Shown: one piece after another, positions 1-9,274 of the stretch
Layout of the letters: each line of letters opens with the position of its first letter
How positions within the stretch are numbered: the first letter of the stretch is position 1
Origin: Sediminibacterium sp.
GTDB lineage: Bacteria > Bacteroidota > Bacteroidia > Chitinophagales > Chitinophagaceae
Direction: 5' to 3'
Length of the DNA: 64,000 bases
NCBI GenBank assembly: GCA_017537025.1
Contig: JAFWCB010000006.1
Span: forward strand, 62,001 to 126,000
Notes under the pieces: generated by a model
Database searches by the model: none
Seen by the model: only the letters and a program-made list of their open reading frames with translations
What the model was told of the DNA's origin: nothing
Translations under genes and position numbers: made by a program

Positions 1-357
1 TTGTGCTTCTACCCCATTTACACTGTCGATTACAAGGATAACACTATCAACAGCGGTAAGGGTTCTATAAGTGTCTTCAGCGAAGTCTTTGTGTCCGGGT
101 GTATCTAATAAATTAATGAGTATGCCTTCATATTCGAAAGTCATAACAGAGGTAGCTACCGAAATACCTCTTTGGCGTTCTATCTCCATAAAGTCGGAGG
201 TAGCATGCTTTTTAATTTTATTACTTTTTACGGCTCCGGCGGTTTGAATAGCACCTCCGAATAAGAGTAATTTCTCGGTCAATGTGGTTTTACCGGCATC
301 GGGGTGAGAGATGATAGCAAATGTTTTTCTTCGGTTTATTTCTTTCTCGTACTTCAT
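1..357 (-). CDS. prfC: Peptide chain release factor 3 (N-terminal part, cut by window edge)
   Basis: This is the first 119 codons of a translational GTPase. RF3 recycles class I release factors from the ribosome after termination. The start gives [18 protein letters not shown], then the G1 P-loop in [16 protein letters not shown], the RF3-typical [14 protein letters not shown] switch region and the G3 motif DTPGHKDF. These distinguish RF3 from EF-G, EF-Tu and LepA. The ATG at 355-357 fits the usual RF3 start a few residues before the P-loop. The rest of the gene lies left of the window. The smc stop is only 53 bp upstream and a terminator-like hairpin sits about 10 nt before the start codon, so transcription probably comes by readthrough from smc or from a promoter inside the smc 3' end. 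Confidence 0.95.
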   Translation of the reverse strand, partial: MKYEKEINRRKTFAIISHPDAGKTTLTEKLLLFGGAIQTAGAVKSNKIKKHATSDFMEIERQRGISVATSVMTFEYEGILINLLDTPGHKDFAEDTYRTLTAVDSVILVIDSVNGVEAQ

Positions 358-358
358 A

Positions 359-387
359 AAAAAAGTGCCTCAAACGTAGTTTGAGGC
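359..387 (-). terminator. Hairpin with T-tract between smc and prfC
   Basis: A perfect 9-bp inverted repeat (GCCTCAAAC at 367-375, GTTTGAGGC at 379-387) has a 3-nt loop. On the minus strand it is followed by AC and a run of seven T that reaches the prfC start codon. It has the form of an intrinsic terminator for smc, but it occupies the whole prfC leader and could act as an attenuator. Confidence 0.75.
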
Positions 388-410
388 GCGAAGGTAACTA
401 TTGGTACGGA

Positions 411-3400
411 TTAATTACTCAAACTCCGGAAATCTACCGGCACCAGTTTACTAACACCCGGCTCTTGCATGGTTACACCATAAATAACATCTACAGCACC
501 CATGGTTTGCTTATTATGGGTTACAATAATAAACTGTGAGTTATCGCTAAACTTCTTAATCATTTGCGTAAACTTACCCACGTTAGCGTCATCTAAAGGC
601 GCGTCTACCTCATCCAAAATACAGAAGGGTGCCGGTTTAATGAGATATATAGCAAATAATAAGGCAGTTGCAGTAAGGGTTTTCTCTCCACCACTTAATT
701 GGGTAATAGAAGAAGGGCGCTTCCCTTTAGGCTTTGCCACAATTTCAATACCTGTCTCAGCCAAATTCTCCGGATTTACCAATACCATATCAGCGGTATC
801 TTCTTCTGTAAATAAAGCTTTGAATACTTTTTGGAAATTTTCTCTAACCTGATTGAAGGTATCGAGGAATTGCTGATTAGCAGTAGCTTCTACTTCTAAA
901 ATTGTTTGAAGCAGACTTTCTTTAGCAGTAACCAGATCATTTTTTTGCTCTAAGATAAATTCATAGCGCTTTTTCATTTCGGTGAAAGCCTCTATAGCAG
1001 TAGGGTTTACTTCTCCCATATTTTCCAAACGCTTGCGCATTCTATCTGAAGCTGCTTGCAATTCTTCTAAAGATGTATCAGTAGTTCTTGCCTGATCTAA
1101 AATTTCATCTAACTCAATTTTAAACTCTACATGCAAGCGCTCTTTCATTCCCGCAAGCTGTAATTTAAGTTCATTGAGTTTATCTTTGATCTCATTCACT
1201 AAATGATCGATCATTTCCTTACTCTTCACTTTCAATCTTAACTCACTCTCTTTTTCTTGCAAGCCATTTCTCACATTATAATAAGCTTGATCTGCTTCAT
1301 TCAGTTTTTGTTCTTCCGCTTCTTTTGAACGCATCAATTCTACCAACAACAACTCTACCTCATTTACGGTTGCAGACCCCTCTGTAATGGCGATTTCCGC
1401 TTCGGCTAACTGCTCAGTATTCATACGAATCTGCTCGTGTAAATCATGTAATTGATTTTCTTTAAAAAGCAATTCTTGTTTTAAGGTTGCAATTTTACTT
1501 TGCTGACGAGTTAATTGAAGGTTTGTTTCATTGTATTGTCCGGATGCAAAATGGTAGGCCTGCTCCGCTTCTTGATATTGAAGTTCAACTGCTTTCATCT
1601 GCTCGGCAGTCTGTTGTAACTGCTCGTTCAGTGTTACCAATAAACCACGTGTTTCAGCAATAGCATCTTGTTCATCTTGCAATCTTTGTTCAATATCTTG
1701 CAAACGATTTTCACTGTTTTGCTGTGCCGCCAATAAGTTTTCAATTTTATTTTTTGCTGCAAAAACCTGATTGGTTAATTGATTGATATCTTGTTCAGCT
1801 TGCTTAATAGCATGCTCTTTCAATTGATCATTGAAAGCAATTACTTCATTATGTTTGAATTGAATATCAGCCTTGATCAAATTAACAACTGATTCCTGAT
1901 CGGCAATTTCTTCGTGTAGCTTTTCTAGATTCTTAGCTCTACCAATTTTCTTACCTTCAAATAATCCGATACTGCCACCTGTTAATGTATACTTACCTTT
2001 TACGTATTTACCTGTTTTCTCTAGTACTACCGCTCCATTGCTATTAATAATCGCCGCTTCATCTTCAGCTATATAAACATTACCTAATAAATATTGAGCC
2101 AGTTTACGATACTGTTCATCTACTTCAATTACGTCCATAGCCGGAATAGTACCTGCGGGCTGATGCGTGTCTAACCGAAAATGCTCAAATTGATCGAGCA
2201 TAAAGAAATTCGCCTTCCCTTTTTGATTGGCATCTAATAAATGAATGGCTTGTAGTCCCTCTTCTAAATTATTAACCACATAGTAGTTTAGGTAAGGTTC
2301 TAAAACATTTTCAACAGCAGCTCTAAATTCTTCTTTTACATAAATAATATCAGATAATATCGGAGCATGATGATTCCAGTCGCTATTCTTGTGTAAGAAT
2401 TTAATACTCTCCGGGTAACCTTCCATAGAGTCTATTAAACTTTTAAGAAGATTGTATTCGTTCCGTTTAGCATCTAGTTTTCTGTTTTCTTCTGCCAACT
2501 CTCCGCGTAGCACTTCTAACTGTGCTTGTGTTTCGAATATCTGACCCTTAGTATGCTCATGCTGCGCTTGCAATTGTGCTAAATCGGTTCTTCTAGATTC
2601 AAGTTCCGCTTCTTTGCTGTTCGATTCGATTTCTAACTGCTGTAACTGCTGGGTTCTGTGTGTTTTCTCTTCTAACAACTGGTGCTGTGCACGTTGTAAA
2701 TTCTGGATTGACGTGTCCGCAACAGCTACTTTCTTCTCTGCGTCGAACTGGTTGCGTTGATATTGTTGATATTGATTCCGGATCGTATCTACACCTGTTC
2801 TTTGTTCATCAAAAATTTTTCTTTTAGCCGCCACTTCTGATTGTGCAGCATCTACCCTTTCTTGTAGGGTTACTAAGTTAGCTTCTTCCTCCCCAACCTG
2901 TAATTGTGAGTATTCGATAGAATCCCCAATTGTTTTTAACTGTCCGGATGCTTTTTCCAGAAAATCCTTCAAGCCGGCTTCTTTCTCTTTTAAGTACTGC
3001 AACCGCTGTGTAGCTAGGTTCTTTTCATTTTCTTTAGTGCGTAGGTTTTGCAACAACTCATTGAACCCATGCTGCATGCTCTGCAATGCCCGCTCCTGAT
3101 TGATAAATGCTACTTTTTCTTGCTCAATCGCTGCTTCTTCGGTAGCAATTTCAGCTTCCAATCGGATCTTTTTATCGAGTTCGATCTCTTGTTGCTCGTT
3201 TAATTCTTTGTAAGTGATATTGAAACCTTCTAAAGCGGCTTTTGCCAATTCAATCGCAACTTCTTTATATTCTTTTTTTATCTCGTAAAACTTTTCCGCT
3301 TTTTTAGCCTGACTCTCCAATGTTTTCAGCTGATTATTGATCTCAAACAAAAGATCTTCGATACGAGCCAAATCCTGTTCAGTTGCGTCGAGTTTATTTT

Positions 3401-3932
3401 TGGCTTCTTTCTTTCTGGTTTTGTAAATGGTAATACCCGCTGCTTGCTCAAGCATTTTTCGGCGACTATTATCTTTATCCTTGATAATGTCATCAACCAT
3501 TCCTAATTCAATAATGGCATAACTATCCGTGCTAACCCCTGTATCGAGGAAAAGATTATGAATATCTTTTAGCCTACAGCTCACATCGTTTAGACGATAC
3601 TCACTTTCTCCATTTTTATAAAATCTACGAGTAACGGTAACAGTACTAAATTCTGTAGGGAGTAAATTTTTTGTGTTTTCGAAAGTTAAACTCACTTCCG
3701 CCAATCCGCTTGCACTTCTTGTTTTACTTCCATTGAAAACCAAGGCGTCGAGGTTTTCACTTCTGAGAGAGGATATCTTTTGTTCACCTATCACCCAACG
3801 TATACTATCGATAATATTACTTTTACCACATCCATTTGGACCAATGATGCCTGTTATACCCTCATCGAAGCTCACTACTGTTTTATCAGCAAAACTTTTA
3901 AACCCTTTGATTTCTAATGACTTTAATCTCAC
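411..3932 (-). CDS. smc: Chromosome segregation protein SMC
   Basis: The 1173-aa protein has full bacterial SMC length. The N-terminal ATPase lobe carries Walker A GPNGCGKS at residues 31-38. Long heptad-rich coiled coils flank a hinge that begins near residue 505 (GYPESIKFLHKN). The C-terminal lobe has the ABC signature LSGGEKTL and a Walker B region ending CILDEVDAPLDD. SMC dimers with ScpA and ScpB compact the chromosome and help separate replicated origins; scpA and scpB are not next to it here. The ATG at 3932 matches the conserved start MRLKSLEIKGFKSF. The gene ends 53 bp before prfC in the same direction. Confidence 0.97.
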   Translation of the reverse strand: MRLKSLEIKGFKSFADKTVVSFDEGITGIIGPNGCGKSNIIDSIRWVIGEQKISSLRSENLDALVFNGSKTRSASGLAEVSLTFENTKNLLPTEFSTVTVTRRFYKNGESEYRLNDVSCRLKDIHNLFLDTGVSTDSYAIIELGMVDDIIKDKDNSRRKMLEQAAGITIYKTRKKEAKNKLDATEQDLARIEDLLFEINNQLKTLESQAKKAEKFYEIKKEYKEVAIELAKAALEGFNITYKELNEQQEIELDKKIRLEAEIATEEAAIEQEKVAFINQERALQSMQHGFNELLQNLRTKENEKNLATQRLQYLKEKEAGLKDFLEKASGQLKTIGDSIEYSQLQVGEEEANLVTLQERVDAAQSEVAAKRKIFDEQRTGVDTIRNQYQQYQRNQFDAEKKVAVADTSIQNLQRAQHQLLEEKTHRTQQLQQLEIESNSKEAELESRRTDLAQLQAQHEHTKGQIFETQAQLEVLRGELAEENRKLDAKRNEYNLLKSLIDSMEGYPESIKFLHKNSDWNHHAPILSDIIYVKEEFRAAVENVLEPYLNYYVVNNLEEGLQAIHLLDANQKGKANFFMLDQFEHFRLDTHQPAGTIPAMDVIEVDEQYRKLAQYLLGNVYIAEDEAAIINSNGAVVLEKTGKYVKGKYTLTGGSIGLFEGKKIGRAKNLEKLHEEIADQESVVNLIKADIQFKHNEVIAFNDQLKEHAIKQAEQDINQLTNQVFAAKNKIENLLAAQQNSENRLQDIEQRLQDEQDAIAETRGLLVTLNEQLQQTAEQMKAVELQYQEAEQAYHFASGQYNETNLQLTRQQSKIATLKQELLFKENQLHDLHEQIRMNTEQLAEAEIAITEGSATVNEVELLLVELMRSKEAEEQKLNEADQAYYNVRNGLQEKESELRLKVKSKEMIDHLVNEIKDKLNELKLQLAGMKERLHVEFKIELDEILDQARTTDTSLEELQAASDRMRKRLENMGEVNPTAIEAFTEMKKRYEFILEQKNDLVTAKESLLQTILEVEATANQQFLDTFNQVRENFQKVFKALFTEEDTADMVLVNPENLAETGIEIVAKPKGKRPSSITQLSGGEKTLTATALLFAIYLIKPAPFCILDEVDAPLDDANVGKFTQMIKKFSDNSQFIIVTHNKQTMGAVDVIYGVTMQEPGVSKLVPVDFRSLSN

Positions 3933-4063
3933 TTACATTCCTTTTAATACTTGCGAACATAACAGAAAAAGGCAATATTTCCGAGAAAGAAAAAAAAGCT
4001 GTGCATAACCGGTGTAGAACTCCATATTGTTATTTTATTTAATTTAAGTTAAGCTATTTAAAA

Positions 4064-4098
4064 TATTGATTTTCAATAATTGATAATTATCAATTATT
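4064..4098. promoter_or_regulatory. Nested palindromes containing a perfect Fnr/Crp-type box
   Basis: Positions 4075-4098 are a perfect 24-bp palindrome. Its core TTGATAATTATCAA (4080-4093) equals the Fnr-family consensus TTGAT-N4-ATCAA. A second, overlapping inverted repeat (TATTGA, 3-nt gap, TCAATA) lies at 4064-4078. The site sits between the divergent smc and glycosyltransferase genes, centred about 63 bp before the proposed glycosyltransferase start. A Crp/Fnr regulator is encoded at 29287-29997, and its neighbouring palindrome shares the TGATA-TTATCA core. The AT-rich context raises the chance of coincidence. Confidence 0.5.
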
Positions 4099-4149
4099 AA
4101 TTAGTAAGTGTACAGATTAAGCTATTAATTTTACCTGCAAAAACACCCC

Positions 4150-5247
4150 CTGAAACACATTGTATTCACCGTTACGAACGATTTGGTAACCGATCAACGC
4201 ATGCAGCGTATCTGCCGCTCCCTAGCGTCAGACGGGTTTGCGGTTTATCTCATAGGAAGAAGTCTAAAAAACTCGCCAAAACTCTCTCAGGAAACATTCT
4301 ACCAAAATCGAATTTTTTGCTGGTTTACGAAGGGGCCATTTTTCTATATTGAGTACAATCTAAAACTCTTTATTTATTTGTTATTCAAGCGATTAGATGC
4401 ATTATGTGCTATTGACTTAGATACCATACTACCTGTCTTATTCATATCTATTATCAGAGGTAAATTAAGGGTTTATGATGCACATGAATACTTCACCGAG
4501 CAGAAAGAAGTCTATGAGCGTCAGACCATTTTTAGAATTTGGTCGGTAATAGAAAAACGGAGTGTGCCGAAGTACCGATTAGGCTATACAGTTAACCAGC
4601 ATTTAGCCGATTTATATTACCAAAAGTATCAAGTTAACTATCAGATAATACGAAATATTTCTGTTAATTACCCTTTAGAAAACATTGATAATGAATCTAT
4701 TAATAAATTTATACTATATCAAGGCGCTGTTAACCACGGAAGGTGTTTTGAGCAGTTAATACCAGCTATGAAAATGGTAGATATTCCTCTCGTAATTGCG
4801 GGAGAGGGCAATTTTTTGGAAGAAACAAAGGAGATGGTCAGACGCTATGATCTTGCCAATAAGGTTGAATTCAAGGGAAGGCTTGCCCCACTTGAGTTAC
4901 GCAAGCTTACCCAAAAAGCCTATATTGGTCTGACGCTGTTTGAGGCAAAGGGCGCCAATCAATACTATTCCTTAGCCAATAGGTTCTTTGATTATATGAT
5001 GGCGGGTATTCCGCAGGTTTGTATTAACTACCCTGAATATGCTCAAATAAATGATCAATATCAGTTTGCTTTTTTAATACCGGATACAAAGCCTGAAACA
5101 ATTGCTCAGGCCATAAACAATTTACTAACTGATGATGTTCTTTACCAACAGCTTAGGTTTAATTGTTTAAAAGCCCGCTCGATTCTAAATTGGCAAAACG
5201 AAGAACATAAGTTAATTAACTTTTATCGCAAATTAACCCGTGAGTAA
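4150..5247 (+). CDS. Glycosyltransferase, GT4-like (probable CTG start)
   Basis: A GT-B fold glycosyltransferase of about 365 aa that likely transfers a sugar in surface polysaccharide or glycolipid synthesis; donor and acceptor are unknown. The first canonical start is TTG at 4183, but the frame is open upstream and encodes KHIVFTVTNDL before VTDQRM. That is the first beta strand and conserved N-terminus of this family. No ATG, GTG or TTG lies between the upstream in-frame stop (4126-4128) and 4183, so CTG at 4150 is the best start, giving M-K-H-I-V-F. The C-terminal half has the donor-site region (VIAGEGNFL, then SLANRFFDYMMAGIPQ). The next glycosyltransferase overlaps its end by 8 bp, so the two are translationally coupled. 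Confidence 0.85.
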   Translation: MKHIVFTVTNDLVTDQRMQRICRSLASDGFAVYLIGRSLKNSPKLSQETFYQNRIFCWFTKGPFFYIEYNLKLFIYLLFKRLDALCAIDLDTILPVLFISIIRGKLRVYDAHEYFTEQKEVYERQTIFRIWSVIEKRSVPKYRLGYTVNQHLADLYYQKYQVNYQIIRNISVNYPLENIDNESINKFILYQGAVNHGRCFEQLIPAMKMVDIPLVIAGEGNFLEETKEMVRRYDLANKVEFKGRLAPLELRKLTQKAYIGLTLFEAKGANQYYSLANRFFDYMMAGIPQVCINYPEYAQINDQYQFAFLIPDTKPETIAQAINNLLTDDVLYQQLRFNCLKARSILNWQNEEHKLINFYRKLTRE

Positions 5248-6385
5248 AGAGATAAATCTTGTTGCATTAGATATCCCCTTCCCGGCCGACTATGGCGGGG
5301 GAATCGATCAATTCCACCTCATTAGAACTTTACACCATCTTGGTATTGGTATTCATTTGCATTGCTTTAAATACAAACAAACCGAACAATCTGCTCTAAC
5401 CCAATATTGCAAATCTGTTTATTATTATGATCGTATTGAAGGTCATGCCGGCTTCTCACATAAATTACCCTATATTGTTAGTACAAGATCTAATGAGCAA
5501 TTGTACCGGCGACTTCTTGATAATGATTACCCAATTATTTTAGAAGGTATACATACCAGCGGAGTGATTTTAGATCCGCGGTTTAGTAAACGATCTATTT
5601 ATATTCGATCACATAATGTAGAACAACGATACTATAGGGCTTTAGCAAGTTGTACAAACTCTCCATTCAGAAAACTATACTATATACATGAAGCTTATTT
5701 ATTAAAAAAATATGAGGCCACATTAGCGGAAAAAGTGGCTGCTATTTTCACTTTGTCGGAAACAGATACCCATTTTTATCGAACTAATTATAAAAAAGCG
5801 AATATCATTGAAGTGCCTGTTTTTCTACCCGATTGGGAATTGAATACACAAACAGGTATGGGTAGCTATTGCTTATATCACGGTGACTTGAGTGTTGAAG
5901 CCAATGAAAAAGCGGCTATTTGGCTATTAAAAAATGTATTCAATGACTTAAAGTTACCTTTTGTTATCGCCGGTAAAAACCCATCCGATAAATTGAACAA
6001 ACTGGCACATTCTCAGCAACATACCTGCTTGGTAGCAAACCCCGCTGAGAAGGAATTACAAGATATGATTGCCAAAGCACATATTCATGTATTGCCTTCT
6101 TTTATAGATACAGGTATCAAAATAAAACTTATTAATGCCTTATTTAATGGGAAACATGTGATCGTTAATGAGGCAACGGTTAATGGATCTGGGCTTGAAG
6201 CAGCTTGTCATATAGCCACTACGGCTGCAGCCTTTAAAAATATTATTTCACAACTTTACCATCAACCCTTCGCAGAAGAAGAAATCACAATCAGAAAAAA
6301 ATTACTAGGGAACCGATTTAATAATCGTACAAATGCCCAGGCAATTCTAGAAACAATATTCGATACTAAGCCATCATCATACTAG
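5240..6385 (+). CDS. Glycosyltransferase, GT4-like
   Basis: The 381-aa protein starts at a GTG that overlaps the preceding glycosyltransferase stop. The N-terminus (PFPADYGGGIDQFHLIRTL) is the usual acceptor-domain start of GT4 enzymes. The middle has DPRFSKRSIYIRSHNVEQRYY, and the C-terminal domain has VIAGKNPSDKLNKLA and HVLPSFIDTGIKIKLINAL, matching the nucleotide-sugar half. It probably works with the upstream gene in one surface-glycan step, but the substrate cannot be read from sequence. Its 3' end overlaps the convergent ABC ATPase gene by 20 bp. Confidence 0.85.
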   Translation: MSKEINLVALDIPFPADYGGGIDQFHLIRTLHHLGIGIHLHCFKYKQTEQSALTQYCKSVYYYDRIEGHAGFSHKLPYIVSTRSNEQLYRRLLDNDYPIILEGIHTSGVILDPRFSKRSIYIRSHNVEQRYYRALASCTNSPFRKLYYIHEAYLLKKYEATLAEKVAAIFTLSETDTHFYRTNYKKANIIEVPVFLPDWELNTQTGMGSYCLYHGDLSVEANEKAAIWLLKNVFNDLKLPFVIAGKNPSDKLNKLAHSQQHTCLVANPAEKELQDMIAKAHIHVLPSFIDTGIKIKLINALFNGKHVIVNEATVNGSGLEAACHIATTAAAFKNIISQLYHQPFAEEEITIRKKLLGNRFNNRTNAQAILETIFDTKPSSY

Positions 6386-7055
6386 CACTGTCTACTACTT
6401 TACCCCCTTCCGTTTTGAGCATGCGAGAGGGGTAGCGATTGATAACAATGAAATCATGGGTAGCCATAACAACCGTTGTACCGTAATCTTTTGCAATTTG
6501 TATTAATAACTGCATAATCTCGTCGCTGGTTTCCGGATCGAGGTTACCAGTTGGCTCATCGGCCAAGATAAGTTTTGGAGAATTCAATAAAGCCCGTGCA
6601 ATATCTACTCTTTGTTGCTCACCACCACTCATTTCAAAAGGCATTTTAAAGCCTTTACTTTTCAAGCCTACTTTATCTAATACGTCGTTGATCTTCTCTT
6701 CAATCAAGCGTTCATCCTTCCAGCCCGTTGCTTTTAAAACAAATTTTAAGTTTTCATGTACGTTTCGATCGGTAAGCAATTGAAAATCTTGAAACACTAC
6801 ACCGAGGTTTCTTCGCAAATAAGGAACTTTTTTCCAATCCATCAATCTTAAATCAAACCCTACAACCGATGCTTGTCCTTCAGTAAGTTTAAGCTCCCCA
6901 TACAAAGTTTTTAACAAACTACTCTTTCCTGTTCCCGTTTTTCCAACTAAATACACGAACTCACCTTTATTGATCTCAAAGTTTACATCTTTTAAAATCA
7001 AACTTTGTCCCTGATAAATATTGACTTGTTTTAGTGAAATAACAGTTTCGGGCAT
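6366..7055 (-). CDS. ftsE: FtsE-like ABC transporter ATP-binding protein
   Basis: The 229-aa ABC ATPase has Walker A GKTGTGKS (residues 38-45), Q-loop FQDFQLL, signature MSGGEQQR, Walker [10 protein letters not shown] and H-loop MATHD. The spacing [16 protein letters not shown] and the domain-only length are typical of FtsE, which with FtsX transmits a signal at the septum to activate cell-wall hydrolases. No ftsX is adjacent, so the FtsE assignment rests on sequence alone; a LolD/MacB-type ATPase is the alternative. The gene is convergent with, and overlaps by 20 bp, the upstream glycosyltransferase. Confidence 0.82.
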   Translation of the reverse strand: MPETVISLKQVNIYQGQSLILKDVNFEINKGEFVYLVGKTGTGKSSLLKTLYGELKLTEGQASVVGFDLRLMDWKKVPYLRRNLGVVFQDFQLLTDRNVHENLKFVLKATGWKDERLIEEKINDVLDKVGLKSKGFKMPFEMSGGEQQRVDIARALLNSPKLILADEPTGNLDPETSDEIMQLLIQIAKDYGTTVVMATHDFIVINRYPSRMLKTEGGKVVDSASMMMA

Positions 7056-7106
7056 ATTATCTGCTTATTATATTACAAATATAAGGTAGTGGGCTGTTAT
7101 AGCTTG

Positions 7107-8282
7107 TTAATATGGATATACAATCTCTCCAAAACCTCCTTTGAGTACTAACTCTTTAGTAGGTGATGCTTCTACCCTTCCAATAATTTTAGCTTTGATA
7201 TTAAAGGAAGCAGCAGCAGCAATCATAATTTCGGCTGCAGCTAAGTTCGTGAATATTTCAAGCCTATGCCCCATATTAAATACCTGATACATTTCCCGCC
7301 AATCGGCGCCGGAATTGGTTTGTATTAAATTAAACACAGGCGGAACGGTAAATAAATCATCTTTTATAATCCTGAAATTATCCGGCAGATACTTCATACA
7401 TTTTGTTTGTCCGCCTCCGCTGCAATGAATAATCCCATGGATATCGGCAAACAGATCTTCCAGAATCTTTTTCAACAAAGGGGCATAGGTGCGGGTGGGA
7501 GATAATAAGAGTTTTCCTATTGGGATTTCATTTCCTTCGATATTAAGGGTATCAGTCATTTTATTCTTACCGATATAAACAACTTCATCAGGCAAACTTG
7601 ACTCAAAGGTTTCAGGATATTGAATGCTATAATATTTTTCAAGCACATCGTGCCTCGCGCTCGTTAGTCCATTACTGCCTAAACCGCTATTATATTCATG
7701 CTCATAACTTGCTTTACCAGCGCTGCTGAAACCAACTATTACATCACCTGCTGCTATTTTTTCATTGGTAATCAGTTTTGATTTTGGCCAGCGTGCCGTC
7801 ATAGTACCATTTACAGCGATGGTACGAACCACATCACCTACGTCGGCAGTTTCACCTCCTAAATAATGAATATGTACACCGGTTTCCTTAAGGATATTAA
7901 AAAATTCCTGTGTGCCGTTAATGATAGCTTCTAAAATATCACCATTAATAACGGATTTATTACGATCGATGGTTGATGAAAATAATAGATTATCGGTTAT
8001 TCCTACACAAAGCAAATCATCTAAATTCATGGCTACAGCATCTTGCGCTATGCCTTTCCAGGCTGAAATATCACCTGTTTCTTTCCACCATAAATAGGCT
8101 AAAATACTCTTTGTGCCTGCACCATCAGCATGCATGATATTCACCCAATCATTATTATTGCATAGATAATCAGGATAAATTTTACAAAAAGCATGCGGAT
8201 ACAGCCCTTGATCTAATTTTTGAATAGCAGCATGTACCTCTTCTTTTTGTGCGGAAACTCCTCTTTTATCGTAAAGCGACAT
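7107..8282 (-). CDS. purM: Phosphoribosylformylglycinamidine cyclo-ligase (AIR synthase)
   Basis: This enzyme converts FGAM and ATP to aminoimidazole ribonucleotide, the fifth step of purine synthesis, in the cytosol. At 391 aa it is longer than the enterobacterial enzyme but the usual size in Bacteroidota. Family landmarks are MHADGAGTKSILAYL, QDAVAMNLDDLLCVG, YLGGETADVGD and the C-terminal GIIHCSGGGQTKCMKY and VFNMGHRLEIF. The ATG at 8282 is 50 bp from the divergent ribF start, so the two genes share a very short promoter region. A possible -7 element (TAACTTCG, 8298-8305, minus strand) lies there. Confidence 0.92.
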   Translation of the reverse strand: MSLYDKRGVSAQKEEVHAAIQKLDQGLYPHAFCKIYPDYLCNNNDWVNIMHADGAGTKSILAYLWWKETGDISAWKGIAQDAVAMNLDDLLCVGITDNLLFSSTIDRNKSVINGDILEAIINGTQEFFNILKETGVHIHYLGGETADVGDVVRTIAVNGTMTARWPKSKLITNEKIAAGDVIVGFSSAGKASYEHEYNSGLGSNGLTSARHDVLEKYYSIQYPETFESSLPDEVVYIGKNKMTDTLNIEGNEIPIGKLLLSPTRTYAPLLKKILEDLFADIHGIIHCSGGGQTKCMKYLPDNFRIIKDDLFTVPPVFNLIQTNSGADWREMYQVFNMGHRLEIFTNLAAAEIMIAAAASFNIKAKIIGRVEASPTKELVLKGGFGEIVYPY

Positions 8283-8291
8283 GTAGATAAT

Positions 8292-8325
8292 TTGGCGCGA
8301 AGTTACGCTTCCCTTTGTAATTTTG
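8292..8325 (+). promoter_or_regulatory. Bacteroidota-type promoter for ribF
   Basis: A perfect -7 element TAATTTTG lies at 8318-8325 with TTG at 8292-8294, a 23-bp spacer within the range reported for Bacteroidota promoters. The expected start of transcription falls only a few bases before the ribF ATG at 8333, so the mRNA would be leaderless or nearly so. Confidence 0.55.
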
Positions 8326-8332
8326 CAGCTAT

Positions 8333-9274
8333 ATGAAGGTACATCGTGAATTGGTGGGTTCTTTACCCGATTTTAGAAATGCAGTAATCACTATTGGCAC
8401 TTTTGATGGGGTGCATAAAGGGCATCAGCAGATTATTTCCCAGTTAAAAAAAGAAGCTACGCGAATTGGGGGAGAAACTGTAATTATTACTTTTCACCCT
8501 CATCCTCGAAAAATTGTTTCTTCTGTTCCCGGTGATATTAGAATATTAAATACACTGAACGAAAAAATATATTTACTACAAGCTGCAGGAATTGATCATT
8601 TGGTAGTCATTCCTTTTGATCATCAATTCGCTAATCAATCTGCACATGAGTATATTCATCAATTCTTATTCCACTATTTTAAACCAGCCTGTGTGATTAT
8701 TGGCTACGATCATCGATTTGGTAAAGGTAGGGAGGGCGATTACCATTTATTAGAAACCTATGGTAAGAAACTAGGGTTCGACGTGATGGAGATTAGTGAA
8801 GAGGTATTAAATGAAGTAGTAATTAGCTCTACAAAAATCAGACAAGCATTACTAAATCATGATATTGCTACGGCAAACGCATTTTTAGGCTATGCCTATA
8901 GTTTTGAAGGCATTGTTGTTGAAGGAAATAAATTAGGTAGAACAATCGGCTTCCCTACTGCTAATTTGCATATTAGTAGCGAAGAAAAACTAATTCCTGC
9001 GAATGGCGTATACGCTGTAACAATTCGCCTGGCTGATGGCAGGTTTGAAAAGGGAATGATGAATATTGGGTTGCGACCAACTGTAGATGGTAAAAAGCGC
9101 GTGATTGAAGTAAATATTTTTAATTTCAATGAAGATATTTATCATCAACAAATTCAAGTTTCTGTTCACCATTATTTACGTGGAGAAGTAAAGTTTACCG
9201 GGCTTGATGGATTAAAATCACAACTTCAAACTGATGCAAAAGTAGCTGCTGACTTACTTACGCAGCATGCATAA
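8333..9274 (+). CDS. ribF: Bifunctional riboflavin kinase / FAD synthetase
   Basis: The 313-aa enzyme phosphorylates riboflavin to FMN and adenylylates FMN to FAD. The N-terminal nucleotidyltransferase domain has TIGTFDGVHKGHQQII with its GxHxGH-type motif, and later VISSTKIRQALL. The C-terminal flavokinase domain has GNKLGRTIGFPTANL and ANGVYAVTIRL. Full length for the family. Its 3' end overlaps the convergent holA by 17 bp. FAD products are used by several proteins in this window (EtfA/B, the FAD oxidoreductase at 46771). Confidence 0.95.
   Translation: MKVHRELVGSLPDFRNAVITIGTFDGVHKGHQQIISQLKKEATRIGGETVIITFHPHPRKIVSSVPGDIRILNTLNEKIYLLQAAGIDHLVVIPFDHQFANQSAHEYIHQFLFHYFKPACVIIGYDHRFGKGREGDYHLLETYGKKLGFDVMEISEEVLNEVVISSTKIRQALLNHDIATANAFLGYAYSFEGIVVEGNKLGRTIGFPTANLHISSEEKLIPANGVYAVTIRLADGRFEKGMMNIGLRPTVDGKKRVIEVNIFNFNEDIYHQQIQVSVHHYLRGEVKFTGLDGLKSQLQTDAKVAADLLTQHA

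Noticed and set aside
502-852. Plus-strand ORF within smc
   Set aside because: It is antisense to the conserved C-terminal ATPase lobe of smc, so it is a reading-frame shadow.
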